Origin: Amycolatopsis albispora
GTDB taxonomy: Bacteria > Actinomycetota > Actinomycetes > Mycobacteriales > Pseudonocardiaceae
Direction of reading: 5' to 3'
Assembly (NCBI RefSeq): GCF_003312875.1
Contig: NZ_CP015163.1
Coordinates: 3,534,001-3,598,000, forward strand
DNA length: 64,000 nt
Each line of letters opens with the position of its first letter. Position 1 is the stretch's first letter. Under the pieces are notes generated by a model. It ran no database searches, was not told the origin of the DNA, and was given only the letters and a program-made list of their open reading frames with translations. The position numbers were made by a program, and so were the translations under genes. Shown in pieces: positions 9,464 to 17,605 of this stretch.

Positions 9464-10906
9464 TTGGTCAGGGTGGACGGGCGGACACTCCGCTGTGGTG
9501 ACGTGGTCGCGGTGGCGGGCATCGAAGGCGCGCTGGAGGTCGAGGTCGAGCCGGGTGCGCTGGCCGCGGCCGGGCAGGCGTGGGAACTGGCCGAGGAGCT
9601 GAGCACGCGGCGCGTGGTGTACGGCCGCACCACCGGCGTCGGCGCGAACAAGGACGACGCGGTCGCCGGGGAGCACTCCACCGACCACGGCCTGCGCCTG
9701 CTGCGCAGCCACGCCGGCGGCAGCGGTGAGCTGATGCCGGACGGCCAGGTGCGCGCGATGATGCTGATCCGGCTGAACCAGCTGCTGGCGGCGCGGTCCG
9801 GGATCAGCCCGAGCCTGATCGAAGCGCTCGCGGCCGCACTGCGGGCCGGCGCGCTGCCGGTGGTGCACCGGCTCGGCGCGATCGGCACCGGCGACCTGGC
9901 GCCACTGGCGGAAACCGGGCTCGCGCTGGCTGGGGAACGCCCGTGGCGCCGCGGTGGCGTTACCCCGGTGGCGGTGCAGGCGGGCGACGCGCTGGCGTTC
10001 ATGAGCAGCAACGCCGCCACGCTCGCCGAAGCGATACTGGCCACGCTCGAACTGGACACGCTGACCAAGGCCAGTCACGCGGTCACCGCGCTGACCTACG
10101 TGGCGCTCGACGGCAATCCCGAGGCGTACGCGACCGCGGTGCACGAAGCACGCCCGCACGCCGGTCAGGTCGCCTGCGCCGCCGACCTGCGGCGCCTGCT
10201 CGGCATGGAGGCCACGCCCGCGCCCGGCCGCCGGATCCAGGACCCGTTCGGGCTGCGGGCGTTCCCGCAGGTGCAGGGGCCCGCGCTCGACGCGCTGCAC
10301 CACCTGCGGAACGTGCTGGCGATCGAGATCAACGCGGGCACCGAGAACCCGATGATCTGCGTACCGGAGGGCGACGCGTACCACCACGCGCACTTCCACA
10401 CCGCGTACGTGTCGTCCGCGCTGGACCAGGCGCGCGCGACCGTGCACCAGGTGGCCGAGCTGTCGGCGGCGCGGCTGGGCGACCTGGTCGAGCCGGAGTT
10501 CACCGGGCTTCGGCCGTTCCTCGCGGACGGCCCGGCGGGCAGCTCGGGCGTGATGATCCTGGAGTACGTCGCACACGACGCGCTGACCGAACTGCGGCAG
10601 GCGGCGCTGCCGGTCACCCTGGGCAGCGCGATCGTCTCGCGGGGGCTGGAGGACCACGCGAGCTTCTCCACGCAGGCGGCGCGGGCGACCACCGCGGCGT
10701 GCCGGGCCTACCGGCAGCTGCTGGCGTGCGAGCTGGTCGCGGCCGTGCGGGCGCTGCGCATGCGGCGGGCGAACCTGGTGGACATCCCGGTGCGGGCGGC
10801 GTTCGAGCAGGCGGGCGCGGTGCTCGACCCGAGCACGGCGGACCGGCCGCTCACCGAGGACATCGCCGCCGCCGCGACCGTCCTGGACGACCTGGCCCTC
10901 ATCTGA
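9464..10906 (+). CDS. aromatic amino acid ammonia-lyase homologue lacking the canonical MIO triad
   Basis: 480 residues from TTG 9464, with GAAGGAG 6 nt upstream. The protein follows the HAL/PAL/TAL fold throughout: YGRTTGVGAN near residue 53, GDLAPLAETG near 143, DALAFMSSNAATLAE, and an NAGTENPMI segment equivalent to the family Asn-Pro motif. However, the Ala-Ser-Gly triad that cyclises to the MIO electrophile is missing: the sequence reads GAIGTGDL where the family has G-S-V-G-A-S-G-D-L. The frame is intact, so this is not a frameshift. It may be a lyase-fold protein with altered chemistry; calling it HutH would be unsafe. Confidence 0.85.
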   Translation: MVRVDGRTLRCGDVVAVAGIEGALEVEVEPGALAAAGQAWELAEELSTRRVVYGRTTGVGANKDDAVAGEHSTDHGLRLLRSHAGGSGELMPDGQVRAMMLIRLNQLLAARSGISPSLIEALAAALRAGALPVVHRLGAIGTGDLAPLAETGLALAGERPWRRGGVTPVAVQAGDALAFMSSNAATLAEAILATLELDTLTKASHAVTALTYVALDGNPEAYATAVHEARPHAGQVACAADLRRLLGMEATPAPGRRIQDPFGLRAFPQVQGPALDALHHLRNVLAIEINAGTENPMICVPEGDAYHHAHFHTAYVSSALDQARATVHQVAELSAARLGDLVEPEFTGLRPFLADGPAGSSGVMILEYVAHDALTELRQAALPVTLGSAIVSRGLEDHASFSTQAARATTAACRAYRQLLACELVAAVRALRMRRANLVDIPVRAAFEQAGAVLDPSTADRPLTEDIAAAATVLDDLALI

Positions 10907-10910
10907 GCGG

Positions 10911-10965
10911 TGTCACGAATGTGGCTTTCGAGACGCGGAACGTCTCGAAAGCCACATTCGTGACA
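10911..10965. repeat. dispersed palindrome, copy B (perfect 25-bp stem)
   Basis: Perfect 25-bp inverted repeat with loop CGGAA, core GAATGTGGCTTTC, filling the 67-bp gap between the convergent lyase-like gene and pfkA. Likely bidirectional terminator. Confidence 0.92.
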
Positions 10966-10973
10966 GGGGCGGC

Positions 10974-11999
10974 TCAGCCGAAGAAGACCTCGGCTTCCTC
11001 GTAGCGGGCGGCGGGCACGGTCTTCAGCTCGGCCGTGGCCTCCGCCAGCTTCACGCGCACGATGTCGGTGCCCCTCAGCGCCACCATCACGCCGAAGTCA
11101 CCGTCGGCCACCGCGTCCACGGCGTGCAGGCCGAAGCGGGTGGCGAGCACGCGGTCGTAGGCGGTCGGGATGCCACCGCGCTGGGTGTGCCCGAGCACCA
11201 CCGCGCGCGACTCCTTGCCGGTCCGCTCGGCGATCTCCTCGGCCAGCCAGGTGCCGACCCCGCCGAGCCGGACGTGCCCGAACGCGTCCTTCTCCCCCGA
11301 GTGCAGCACCTCGGCGCCGCCCTCGGGAATGGCGCCCTCGGCGACCACGATGATCGGCGCGAACTGGCGCTCGAACCGCCGCTCCACCCATTCGACGACC
11401 TTCTCCACCGAGAACGGCCGCTCCGGCACCAGGATCACGTTGGCGCCACCGGCCAGGCCGGAGTGCAGCGCGATCCAGCCCGCGTGCCGCCCCATCACCT
11501 CGACCACCAGCGCGCGGTGGTGCGATTCGGCGGTGGTGCGCAGCCGATCGATGGCCTCGGTGGCGATGTGCACCGCGGTGTCGAAACCGAAGGTGTAGTC
11601 GGTGGCACCGAGGTCGTTGTCGATGGTCTTGGGCACGCCGACCACGCCGATGCCGTCGTCGGTCAGCTTCTTCGCCACGCCGAGGGTGTCCTCGCCGCCG
11701 ATCGCGATCAGCGCGTCCACGCCCTGCTCGGCGAGCACACCGCGGATCTTCTCGACCCCGCCCTCGGTCTTGTACGGGTTGGTCCGCGAGGACCCGAGGA
11801 TCGTGCCGCCCCTGGTCAGGATCTCCTCGACGTCACCGAGCCCCAGCGGCCTGCTGTCGCCGGTCATCGGGCCCTGCCAGCCGCTCCGGAAGCCGACGAT
11901 CTCCCAGCCATGGGCCTCGATGCCCTTGCGGACCACCGCCCGGATCACCGCGTTCAGCCCGGGGCAGTCGCCGCCACCGGTCAGCACACCGACTCGCAT
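10974..11999 (-). CDS. pfkA: 6-phosphofructokinase, pyrophosphate-type active site
   Basis: 341 residues from ATG 11999 (GGAGG upstream). It phosphorylates fructose 6-phosphate. The donor-site residues are informative: the segment GGEDTLG places Asp where E. coli PfkA has Gly104, and PKTIDNDL places Lys where E. coli has Gly124. Asp104 plus Lys124 is the established signature of pyrophosphate-dependent enzymes, including that of Amycolatopsis methanolica. MGRHAGWIA and PERPF match the substrate site. A DasR-like operator lies about 90 bp upstream. ATP use cannot be excluded without assay. Confidence 0.94.
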   Translation of the reverse strand: MRVGVLTGGGDCPGLNAVIRAVVRKGIEAHGWEIVGFRSGWQGPMTGDSRPLGLGDVEEILTRGGTILGSSRTNPYKTEGGVEKIRGVLAEQGVDALIAIGGEDTLGVAKKLTDDGIGVVGVPKTIDNDLGATDYTFGFDTAVHIATEAIDRLRTTAESHHRALVVEVMGRHAGWIALHSGLAGGANVILVPERPFSVEKVVEWVERRFERQFAPIIVVAEGAIPEGGAEVLHSGEKDAFGHVRLGGVGTWLAEEIAERTGKESRAVVLGHTQRGGIPTAYDRVLATRFGLHAVDAVADGDFGVMVALRGTDIVRVKLAEATAELKTVPAARYEEAEVFFG

Positions 12000-12086
12000 C
12001 AGACTCAGACCTCCGCTTGCCTGCATTGTGTTGGGTCACACATCCGGCGCCAGCGTAGCGGTACCGAACTTGATCGGTGCAGCAGC

Positions 12087-12102
12087 CATGGTCTAGACCA
12101 CT
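12087..12102 (-). promoter_or_regulatory. DasR-like operator upstream of pfkA
   Basis: The 16 bp at 12087-12102 contain TGGTCTAGACCACT and match 14 of 16 positions of the Streptomyces dre consensus. It is a better match than either site before the chitinase gene. It lies 88 bp upstream of the pfkA start and 70 bp upstream of the divergent aroF leader. Confidence 0.65.
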
Positions 12103-12159
12103 GTACAGGCCTCGACCAGGGCGAGCCCGCCGTACCCCCGGTGCCGATCCCGGCTGTGC

Positions 12160-12165
12160 TACCGT
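12160..12165 (+). promoter_or_regulatory. -10 element of the aroF leader transcript
   Basis: TACCGT fits the actinobacterial TANNNT -10 pattern and ends 6 nt before the GTG of the leader peptide, implying a leaderless transcript. No convincing -35 is visible. Confidence 0.5.
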
Positions 12166-12171
12166 CGCGGC

Positions 12172-12240
12172 GTGCAGCGCTCCTATTTCTGGTTTAGCAG
12201 GCCGGCCCCGGGTGGGCCGGTCGGCGACGCCGTGCGCTGA
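12172..12240 (+). CDS. aroR: aromatic leader peptide of aroF (22 aa)
   Basis: A 22-codon ORF starting at GTG 12172 with Tyr-Phe-Trp-Phe at residues 5-8 and a TGA at 12238. Three different aromatic residues in a row in a tiny ORF 78 bp before the gene for the first aromatic pathway enzyme is the arrangement of a ribosome-mediated attenuator, as described for the AroR leader of Corynebacterium glutamicum. The -10 element places the transcription start at the GTG itself. The symbol is by analogy with that system. Confidence 0.75.
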   Translation: MQRSYFWFSRPAPGGPVGDAVR

Positions 12241-12277
12241 CCTTCCACCCTCGAGCCGGTTTCCCAGCCGGCTCGGG
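12201..12277 (+). promoter_or_regulatory. attenuator hairpins between the leader peptide and aroF
   Basis: Two hairpins: 12201-12208 with 12214-12221 (8 bp, inside the leader ORF) and 12252-12259 with 12268-12275 (8 bp, loop of 8 nt, extendable by two pairs). A ribosome stalled at the aromatic codons would cover sequence just upstream of the first stem, so alternative folding is plausible. No T-run follows. Confidence 0.5.
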
Positions 12278-12317
12278 CGGAGCACGATCGGGCGGCTGGG
12301 CCGAAAGGACCCCCGTC

Positions 12318-13391
12318 ATGACGATCACCTTCGATCCCACCCTCGCCCTGGACAACCAGCGCACCACCAGCATCAGCCCGCTGATCCCGCCGGCGTTGCT
12401 GCGCGAGGAGCTGCCCGTCGGCGAGGCCGTCGCCCAGACCGTCCATAAAGGACGAACAGGGACGGTCGGCGTGCTCGACGGCACCGACGACCGGCTGCTC
12501 GTCGTGGTCGGCCCGTGCTCGGTGCACGACACCGCCGCCGCCATGGACTACGCCCAGCGCCTCGCCGCGCACGCCGAGGGCCTCGGCGAGCAGCTCCACG
12601 TGGTCATGCGCGTGTACTTCGAGAAGCCGCGCACCACGCTCGGCTGGAAGGGCCTGATCAACGACCCCGGCCTGGACGGCAGCTTCGCGGTCAACCGCGG
12701 CCTGCGCATGGCGCGGCGGCTGCTGCTCGACGTGTCCTCACTCGGCCTGCCGGTCGGCTGCGAGTTCCTCGACCCGATCACCCCGCAGTTCATCGCCGAC
12801 ATCGTCACCTGGGGCTCGATCGGCGCGCGGACCGCGGCCAGCCAGGTGCACCGGCAGCTGTGCAGCGCGCTGTCCATGCCGGTCGGCATCAAGAACTCCA
12901 CCGAGGGCGACGTGCAGGTCGCCGTGGACGCCACCCGCGCCGCCGCGGCGAGCCACGTGTTCGCCGGGATCAACTCCGACGGCGTCGCCGCGCTGCTGAC
13001 CACCGCGGGCAATCCCGACTGCCACGTGATCCTGCGGGGCAGCGCGGCCGGGCCGAACTACGACGCCGGCACCGTCTCCGACACGCTCGGCAGGCTGCGC
13101 AAGGCCGGGCTGCCCGAGCGCGTGTTGATCGACGCCAGCCACGGCAACAGCGGCAAGGACCACGTGCGCCAGGCCGAGGTCGTCGGCGAGCTGGCCGGCC
13201 GGATCGAGCGCGGCGAACGCGGCCTCACCGGCGTCATGCTGGAGAGCTTCCTCGCCGGCGGGCGCCAGGACCTCACCCTCGGCCGGGCGGACGAGCTGAC
13301 CTACGGGCAGAGCATCACCGACGCCTGCCTGGACTGGTCCACCACGGCGCGCCTGCTCGACCGGCTCGCCGAGGCCGTGCGGGCCCGCTGA
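12318..13391 (+). CDS. aroF: 3-deoxy-7-phosphoheptulonate (DAHP) synthase, type I
   Basis: 357 residues, ATG preceded by AAAGGA. It condenses phosphoenolpyruvate and erythrose 4-phosphate, the committed step to chorismate. Type I (AroF/G/H) motifs are present: VVVGPCSVHD with the metal-binding Cys, RVYFEKPRTTLGWKGL, GIKNSTEGD, and the metal-binding His in ILRGS...LIDASHGNSGKD. This is not the large type II enzyme of mycobacteria. Feedback type (Phe, Tyr or Trp) cannot be read from sequence; the mixed Tyr-Phe-Trp leader upstream suggests it responds to all three at the expression level. Confidence 0.95.
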   Translation: MTITFDPTLALDNQRTTSISPLIPPALLREELPVGEAVAQTVHKGRTGTVGVLDGTDDRLLVVVGPCSVHDTAAAMDYAQRLAAHAEGLGEQLHVVMRVYFEKPRTTLGWKGLINDPGLDGSFAVNRGLRMARRLLLDVSSLGLPVGCEFLDPITPQFIADIVTWGSIGARTAASQVHRQLCSALSMPVGIKNSTEGDVQVAVDATRAAAASHVFAGINSDGVAALLTTAGNPDCHVILRGSAAGPNYDAGTVSDTLGRLRKAGLPERVLIDASHGNSGKDHVRQAEVVGELAGRIERGERGLTGVMLESFLAGGRQDLTLGRADELTYGQSITDACLDWSTTARLLDRLAEAVRAR

Positions 13392-13406
13392 CCAGGAGAG
13401 ACGACC

Positions 13407-13907
13407 TCAGCCGGGCAGCCCCCGGCGGCGCCATTCCTCCTCGATCGCCCGCCACCGCACCAGGTTGTGGCGGGCGTCGGCGAGGGCGTCGTGCGCGTTC
13501 GCCGGGGCCGCGGGCAGCTTCGGCTTGCCCACGTCCTCCCAGCGCTGCCGCAGGTCACGGGTGAACCGGGGCAGCTGCCTCGGCAGCGCGGGCATCGGGC
13601 CCCACAGCTGCGCCAGCGCCACGTGGTCGTAGGCGGCGAACCAGGCCCACAGCTCGATGCCGCCGGGCGGCTTGCCGAAGAACTCCAGCAGGTCGGTGCG
13701 GATGCGCTCGCGCCCGCGCCACGCCTTGTCCGCGGGCGACGGCAGCTTCGGGAGCACGTTGTCGCGCACCCACGGGCCCGCCTTGTCCGGGTCGAAGTCG
13801 GTGGAAACCGCGTAGAACTCCCGGCCGTTCTCGTCCACGACACCGATCGACACCAGGTCGATCGTCACGCCGTCCTCGATGAACTCGGTGTCGTAGAAAA
13901 ATCGCAC
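13407..13907 (-). CDS. polyadenylate-specific 3'-exoribonuclease AS (RNase AS)
   Basis: 166 residues. DEDDh-type 3'-5' exoribonuclease homologous in length and motif order to M. tuberculosis Rv2179c, which degrades poly(A) tails. Asp and Glu of the first motif are in FFYDTEFIEDG (residues 3-13), WAWFAAYDHVAL carries the second Asp, and HDALADARHN the last His and Asp. It sits between aroF (convergent, 15-bp gap) and the acyltransferase gene, the same neighbourhood as in mycobacteria. Confidence 0.92.
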   Translation of the reverse strand: MRFFYDTEFIEDGVTIDLVSIGVVDENGREFYAVSTDFDPDKAGPWVRDNVLPKLPSPADKAWRGRERIRTDLLEFFGKPPGGIELWAWFAAYDHVALAQLWGPMPALPRQLPRFTRDLRQRWEDVGKPKLPAAPANAHDALADARHNLVRWRAIEEEWRRRGLPG

Positions 13908-13941
13908 CGGGCAACCCTAGTAGCGGGCCGGTGGCCGCCGA

Positions 13942-14703
13942 TCAGGAGGCTTTGCTCTCCGGCACGCGGTCCGCGTCCACGCCGGAGGGCTGCTTCGGCA
14001 CGTCGGGACGCATCCCGGCGGCCTCGGCGGCGGCCAGCTCCTTGGCCTTGGCCGCGTAGATGTCCACGTACTCCTGACCGGACAGCTCCATCAGCGCGTA
14101 CATGATCTCGTCGGTGATCGAGCGCTCGATGAAGCGGTCACCGGCGAGGCCCTCGTACCGCGAGAAGTCCAGCGGCTTGCCGAAGCGGACCTCGAGCCGC
14201 CGCGGCCACCACATCTTCGAGCCGATCGGATTGACCTTGTCGGTGCCGATGGTGACCACCGGGATCACCGGCACGCCGGCTTGCAGCGCGATCCTGGCGA
14301 CGCCGGTCTTGCCCTTGTACAGCCTGCCGTCCGGCGAGCGGGTGCCCTCGGGATAGATGCCGAGCAGGTGGCCTTCGCGCAGCACGCGGATCGCGGTGTC
14401 CAGCGCGGCCTGCGCGGCCGAGCCGCCGGAGCGGTCGATCGGGATCTGGCCGAGCCCGCTGAAGAACCACTTCTTCAGCCTGCCCTTGATGCCCTTTTCG
14501 GTGAAGTACTCCGACTTGGCCGGGAAGGTCACCTTCCGGCGGACGTAGAGCGGCATGAAGAAGGAGTCGGCGACGGCGAGGTGGTTGCCCGCGAGGATCG
14601 CGCCACCGGAGGCCGGGATGTTCTCGGCCCCGGAGACCTTGGTCGGCCACAGCAGCCGCAGCAGCGGGCCGAGCAGCACGTACTTCATCAACCGGTACAG
14701 CAC
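13942..14703 (-). CDS. plsC: 1-acyl-sn-glycerol-3-phosphate acyltransferase
   Basis: 253 residues. Membrane-associated acyltransferase that converts lysophosphatidic acid to phosphatidic acid. The catalytic NHLAVAD (HxxxxD) motif is near residue 40, FFSGLGQIPIDR is motif II and YPEGTRSPDG is motif III. An N-terminal hydrophobic stretch (residues 4-20) probably anchors it. It corresponds to M. tuberculosis Rv2182c by neighbourhood. The C-terminal 40 residues are Ala/Pro-rich and variable. Confidence 0.93.
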   Translation of the reverse strand: MLYRLMKYVLLGPLLRLLWPTKVSGAENIPASGGAILAGNHLAVADSFFMPLYVRRKVTFPAKSEYFTEKGIKGRLKKWFFSGLGQIPIDRSGGSAAQAALDTAIRVLREGHLLGIYPEGTRSPDGRLYKGKTGVARIALQAGVPVIPVVTIGTDKVNPIGSKMWWPRRLEVRFGKPLDFSRYEGLAGDRFIERSITDEIMYALMELSGQEYVDIYAAKAKELAAAEAAGMRPDVPKQPSGVDADRVPESKAS

Positions 14704-14939
14704 CTTGCTCCAGGCCTCCTCGCAGGCGAAACGGTCTTCGTCAGCCGAATCCGATCAGCAAGACTACGAACTCGTCCGTACCCCGCACAACGCTTGACCC
14801 CCGGTTGCGAGTGCCCAGCGATCGATCTCACATCCGGCCGCATCACCCCCAGTGTCCGGCATCGCCCCACGAGCGGCCCGACCCGTGCGAATATGGAGGT
14901 CTCACCTGGCCCCGGAAGCTCTCCCAGGAAGGCGGCAGC

Positions 14940-15710
14940 ATGCCTGTGCTCGCCGGCGCGGAACCCTTCGCGCACACCGGCTCCACCGAAGCCGGCGTGC
15001 TGCTGTGCCACGGGTTCACCGGCACCCCGGCCAGCATGCGGCCGTGGGGCGAGCACCTGGCCGCCGCCGGGTACACCGTGCGCGGGCCGCGCCTGCCCGG
15101 CCACGGCACCACCTGGCAGGAGATGAACCGGACGAACTGGACCGACTGGTACGGCTGCGTCCGCGCGGAACTGCTGGAGCTGATGGACACCTGCGATTCG
15201 GTGTTCGTCTGCGGGCAGTCGATGGGCGGCACGCTGACGCTCAAGCTGGCGCAGGAGTTCGGCGACCGGATCGCCGGGCTGGTGCTGGTCAACCCGTCGG
15301 TGACCACGCTGCGGTGGGACGCGAAGCTGCTGCCGGTGCTCGGCCGCGTGCTGCCGTCGGTGCCGGGCGTGGCCGGGGACATCAAGAAGCCGGGCGTGGT
15401 GGAGCAGGCCTACTCGCGGGTGCCGGTGCGCGCGGCGGCCAGCCTGAGCCGGCTGTGGAACCTGGTGCGCCGCGACCTCGGCAAGGTGACGCAGCCGCTA
15501 CTTCTGCTGCACTCGGTCGTTGACCACGTGGTGGAGCCGGTGAACGCGCGCATCGTGGCCGAAGGCGTGCGCAGCTCGCCGTTGATCGACGTGGAGCTGA
15601 CCGACAGCTACCACGTGGCCACCCTGGACAACGACGCGCCGCTGATCTTCGAGCGCAGTGTCGGCTTCTTCCGATCGATCGCACACAGCGGGCAGGTGGA
15701 CCCGAGATGA
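14940..15710 (+). CDS. alpha/beta hydrolase (carboxylesterase / monoacylglycerol-lipase type)
   Basis: 256 residues from ATG 14940 (AGGAAGG upstream). Serine hydrolase with oxyanion segment LLCHGFTGTP, nucleophile elbow GQSMGG near residue 94, acid residue in LLLHSVVDHVVEP and catalytic His in DSYHVATLDND. Layout and length match the Est30/bacterial monoacylglycerol lipase group, so a glycerolipid or short carboxylester is the likely substrate. The ATGA overlap with the next gene shows translational coupling. Divergent from plsC, which fits a lipid role. Confidence 0.9.
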   Translation: MPVLAGAEPFAHTGSTEAGVLLCHGFTGTPASMRPWGEHLAAAGYTVRGPRLPGHGTTWQEMNRTNWTDWYGCVRAELLELMDTCDSVFVCGQSMGGTLTLKLAQEFGDRIAGLVLVNPSVTTLRWDAKLLPVLGRVLPSVPGVAGDIKKPGVVEQAYSRVPVRAAASLSRLWNLVRRDLGKVTQPLLLLHSVVDHVVEPVNARIVAEGVRSSPLIDVELTDSYHVATLDNDAPLIFERSVGFFRSIAHSGQVDPR

Positions 15711-16195
15711 GCCGTTCGAACTCCGCTGACGGCCCGGAGGACATCGACGCCACGTTCGCCGAGATCGTGGCCGACCTGCGGGCCGAAGGCGTCGGCACGA
15801 CGCTCGAGCAGCAGCCGGACGACGAGCCCACGCCCCCGCCGCCGTCACCGGCGCCGGGCCCGCCCGAGCAGACCGTGGCGGCCAGCGGCTGGCGGGGTGC
15901 CGACCGCGAGTGGGAAGCCACCGTCTTCGGTGACGACCCGGCCTCGGACGACGAGCACTTCGTGCCGCCGGAACCGCCGCCGCTGCCCCGGCCGCGCAAG
16001 GGCGCGCTGGTGGTGCTGCTGTTCTTCGTGCTGGGCCTGCTGCTGCTGATCGCGCCGGGCGTGATCGGGCTGTCCAGCTCGCTGGGTACCCCGATCGGGT
16101 TGCTCGTGCTCGCGGTGGGCATCGGCCTGCTGCTGCTCCGCGTCCGGCAGGGCCCGCCGGACGGTGCCGACCCGGACAGCGGCGCGCAGGTCTGA
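15707..16195 (+). CDS. hypothetical membrane protein with Pro-rich cytoplasmic region
   Basis: 162 residues. Residues 1-100 are acidic and Pro-rich (PTPPPPSPAPGPPE, VPPEPPPLPRP) and contain WRGADREWEATVFGDD; two membrane segments follow (GALVVLLFFVLGLLLLIAP and PIGLLVLAVGIGLLLL) with a short polar tail. Start overlaps the upstream hydrolase stop. Proteins of this type are conserved next to the GCS2 ligase in relatives but have no known role. Confidence 0.8.
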   Translation: MSRSNSADGPEDIDATFAEIVADLRAEGVGTTLEQQPDDEPTPPPPSPAPGPPEQTVAASGWRGADREWEATVFGDDPASDDEHFVPPEPPPLPRPRKGALVVLLFFVLGLLLLIAPGVIGLSSSLGTPIGLLVLAVGIGLLLLRVRQGPPDGADPDSGAQV

Positions 16196-16217
16196 GCTTC
16201 CCGCCGTAGGCTTGGTC

Positions 16218-17360
16218 ATGCGCATCGACTTCCAGCCGTCGCGACGCTCGACCGTGGGCGCCGAATGGGAGCTGGCGCTGGTGGACCGCCGCAGCGGCGA
16301 GCTGACCTCGGTGGCGCAGCGCCTGCTGGACGCGGTGTGCCCGCCCGGCGGCGCCGAGCACCCGAAGATCAAGCAGGAGCTGCTGCTCAACACCATCGAG
16401 ATCATCACCGGCGTGTGCGACACGGTGGCCGAGGTCGCCGAAGACCTGGCCGCCTCGCTCGACGAGCTGCGGGTGCACACCGACCCGCTCGGGGTGGAGC
16501 TGTTCTCCGCCGGCACGCACCCGTTTTCCACCTGGTACCAGCAGAAGGTCACCGACAAGGAGCGCTACGCCAAGCTGATCGACCGCACCCAGTGGTGGGG
16601 GCGGCAGATGCTGATCTACGGGGTGCACGTGCACATCGGGCTCGACCACCGGGACAAGGTGCTGCCGGTGCTCAACGCGCTGCTCAACTACGCGCCGCAC
16701 CTGCAGGCGCTGTCGGCTTCGTCGCCGTACTGGGGCGGGGAGGACACGGGGTACGCGTCGAACCGGGCGCTGATGTTCCAGCAGCTGCCCACCGCTGGGT
16801 TGCCGTTCCAGTTCACCGAATGGGGTGAGCTGGAAAGCTACGTGGACGACATGTTCGTCACCGGGGTGATCGACCACTTCTCGGAGATCCGCTGGGACAT
16901 CCGGCCCGCGCCGCACTTCGGCACCATCGAGATGCGCGTGTGCGACGGGGTGCCGACGCTGGAGGAGGTGGCCGCCATCGCGGCGTTCACCCAGTGCCTG
17001 GTGGACGACTTCAGCACGCGGCTCGACCAGGGCGAGACGCTGCCGACCATGCCGCCGTGGCACGTGCAGGAGAACAAGTGGCGGGCCGCGCGGTACGGGA
17101 TGGACGCCATCATCATTCTCGACGCGGCGGGCAACGAGCGGCTGGTCACCGAGGACCTGGACGTGGTGCTCGAACGACTGGAACCGGTGGCGAAGCAGCT
17201 CGACTGCCTCCGGGAGCTGCGCGGCGTGGAGACCATCCTGCGCCACGGGGCGAGCTACCAGCGGCAACGGGCGGTGGCGCGGGAGCACAACGGGAGCCTG
17301 AAGGCGGTGGTCGCCTCGTTGATCGCCGAAATGCGAGACGGCGTCACCCCGGTGAGGTGA
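16218..17360 (+). CDS. glutamate--cysteine ligase family protein (YbdK/GCS2 type)
   Basis: 380 residues from ATG 16218. A TAGGCT -10 element ends 5 nt before the ATG, so the mRNA is probably leaderless. GCS2-family carboxylate-amine ligase: GAEWEL near residue 15, HPFSTWYQQ, GVHVHIGL, and GTIEMRVCDGVPT near residue 235. YbdK-type enzymes have weak glutamate-cysteine ligase activity in vitro; actinobacteria use mycothiol and ergothioneine, so the physiological substrate is open. Ends just before a cluster of three palindromes. Confidence 0.88.
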   Translation: MRIDFQPSRRSTVGAEWELALVDRRSGELTSVAQRLLDAVCPPGGAEHPKIKQELLLNTIEIITGVCDTVAEVAEDLAASLDELRVHTDPLGVELFSAGTHPFSTWYQQKVTDKERYAKLIDRTQWWGRQMLIYGVHVHIGLDHRDKVLPVLNALLNYAPHLQALSASSPYWGGEDTGYASNRALMFQQLPTAGLPFQFTEWGELESYVDDMFVTGVIDHFSEIRWDIRPAPHFGTIEMRVCDGVPTLEEVAAIAAFTQCLVDDFSTRLDQGETLPTMPPWHVQENKWRAARYGMDAIIILDAAGNERLVTEDLDVVLERLEPVAKQLDCLRELRGVETILRHGASYQRQRAVAREHNGSLKAVVASLIAEMRDGVTPVR

Positions 17361-17368
17361 GCGGGGCC

Positions 17369-17423
17369 GGACACGAATGTGGCTTTCGGGGCGGATTTCG
17401 CCCCGAAAGCCACATTCGTGTCC
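17369..17423. repeat. dispersed palindrome, copy C (perfect 25-bp stem)
   Basis: Perfect 25-bp inverted repeat, loop GATTT, core GAATGTGGCTTTC. It starts 8 bp after the ligase stop codon and is nearly identical to copy F at 27362. Confidence 0.92.
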
Positions 17424-17492
17424 ATTGGCGGGTCAGGTGAGCAGCGGGTCCGGGCCGATCAGCCCGCGAGCCTTCCTGAGGGGTGACCAGAT

Positions 17493-17545
17493 GTCACGAA
17501 TGTGGCTTTCGAGACGCCAGACGTCCCGAAAGCCACATTCGTGAC
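17493..17545. repeat. dispersed palindrome, copy D
   Basis: Inverted repeat with 24-nt arms, loop CCAGA, and the same single A-C mismatch as copy A. Second of three in the 337-bp gap between the convergent GCS2 and Nudix genes; no gene is seen in that gap. Confidence 0.9.
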
Positions 17546-17605
17546 GCCTCGGTAGCCCCGGCAACACTTGCACTCGCCGCGCGGCGCCATCCCACGAGCC
17601 GGACC

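Noticed and set aside
9464..10906. Frameshift or assembly error as the cause of the missing Ala-Ser-Gly triad
   Set aside because: The frame is continuous and all flanking motifs are in register, so a one-codon deletion or natural variant is the better reading.
12026..12041. Possible Crp site near pfkA (TGTGTTGGGTCACA)
   Set aside because: The half-sites are too close together for the TGTGA-N6-TCACA spacing.
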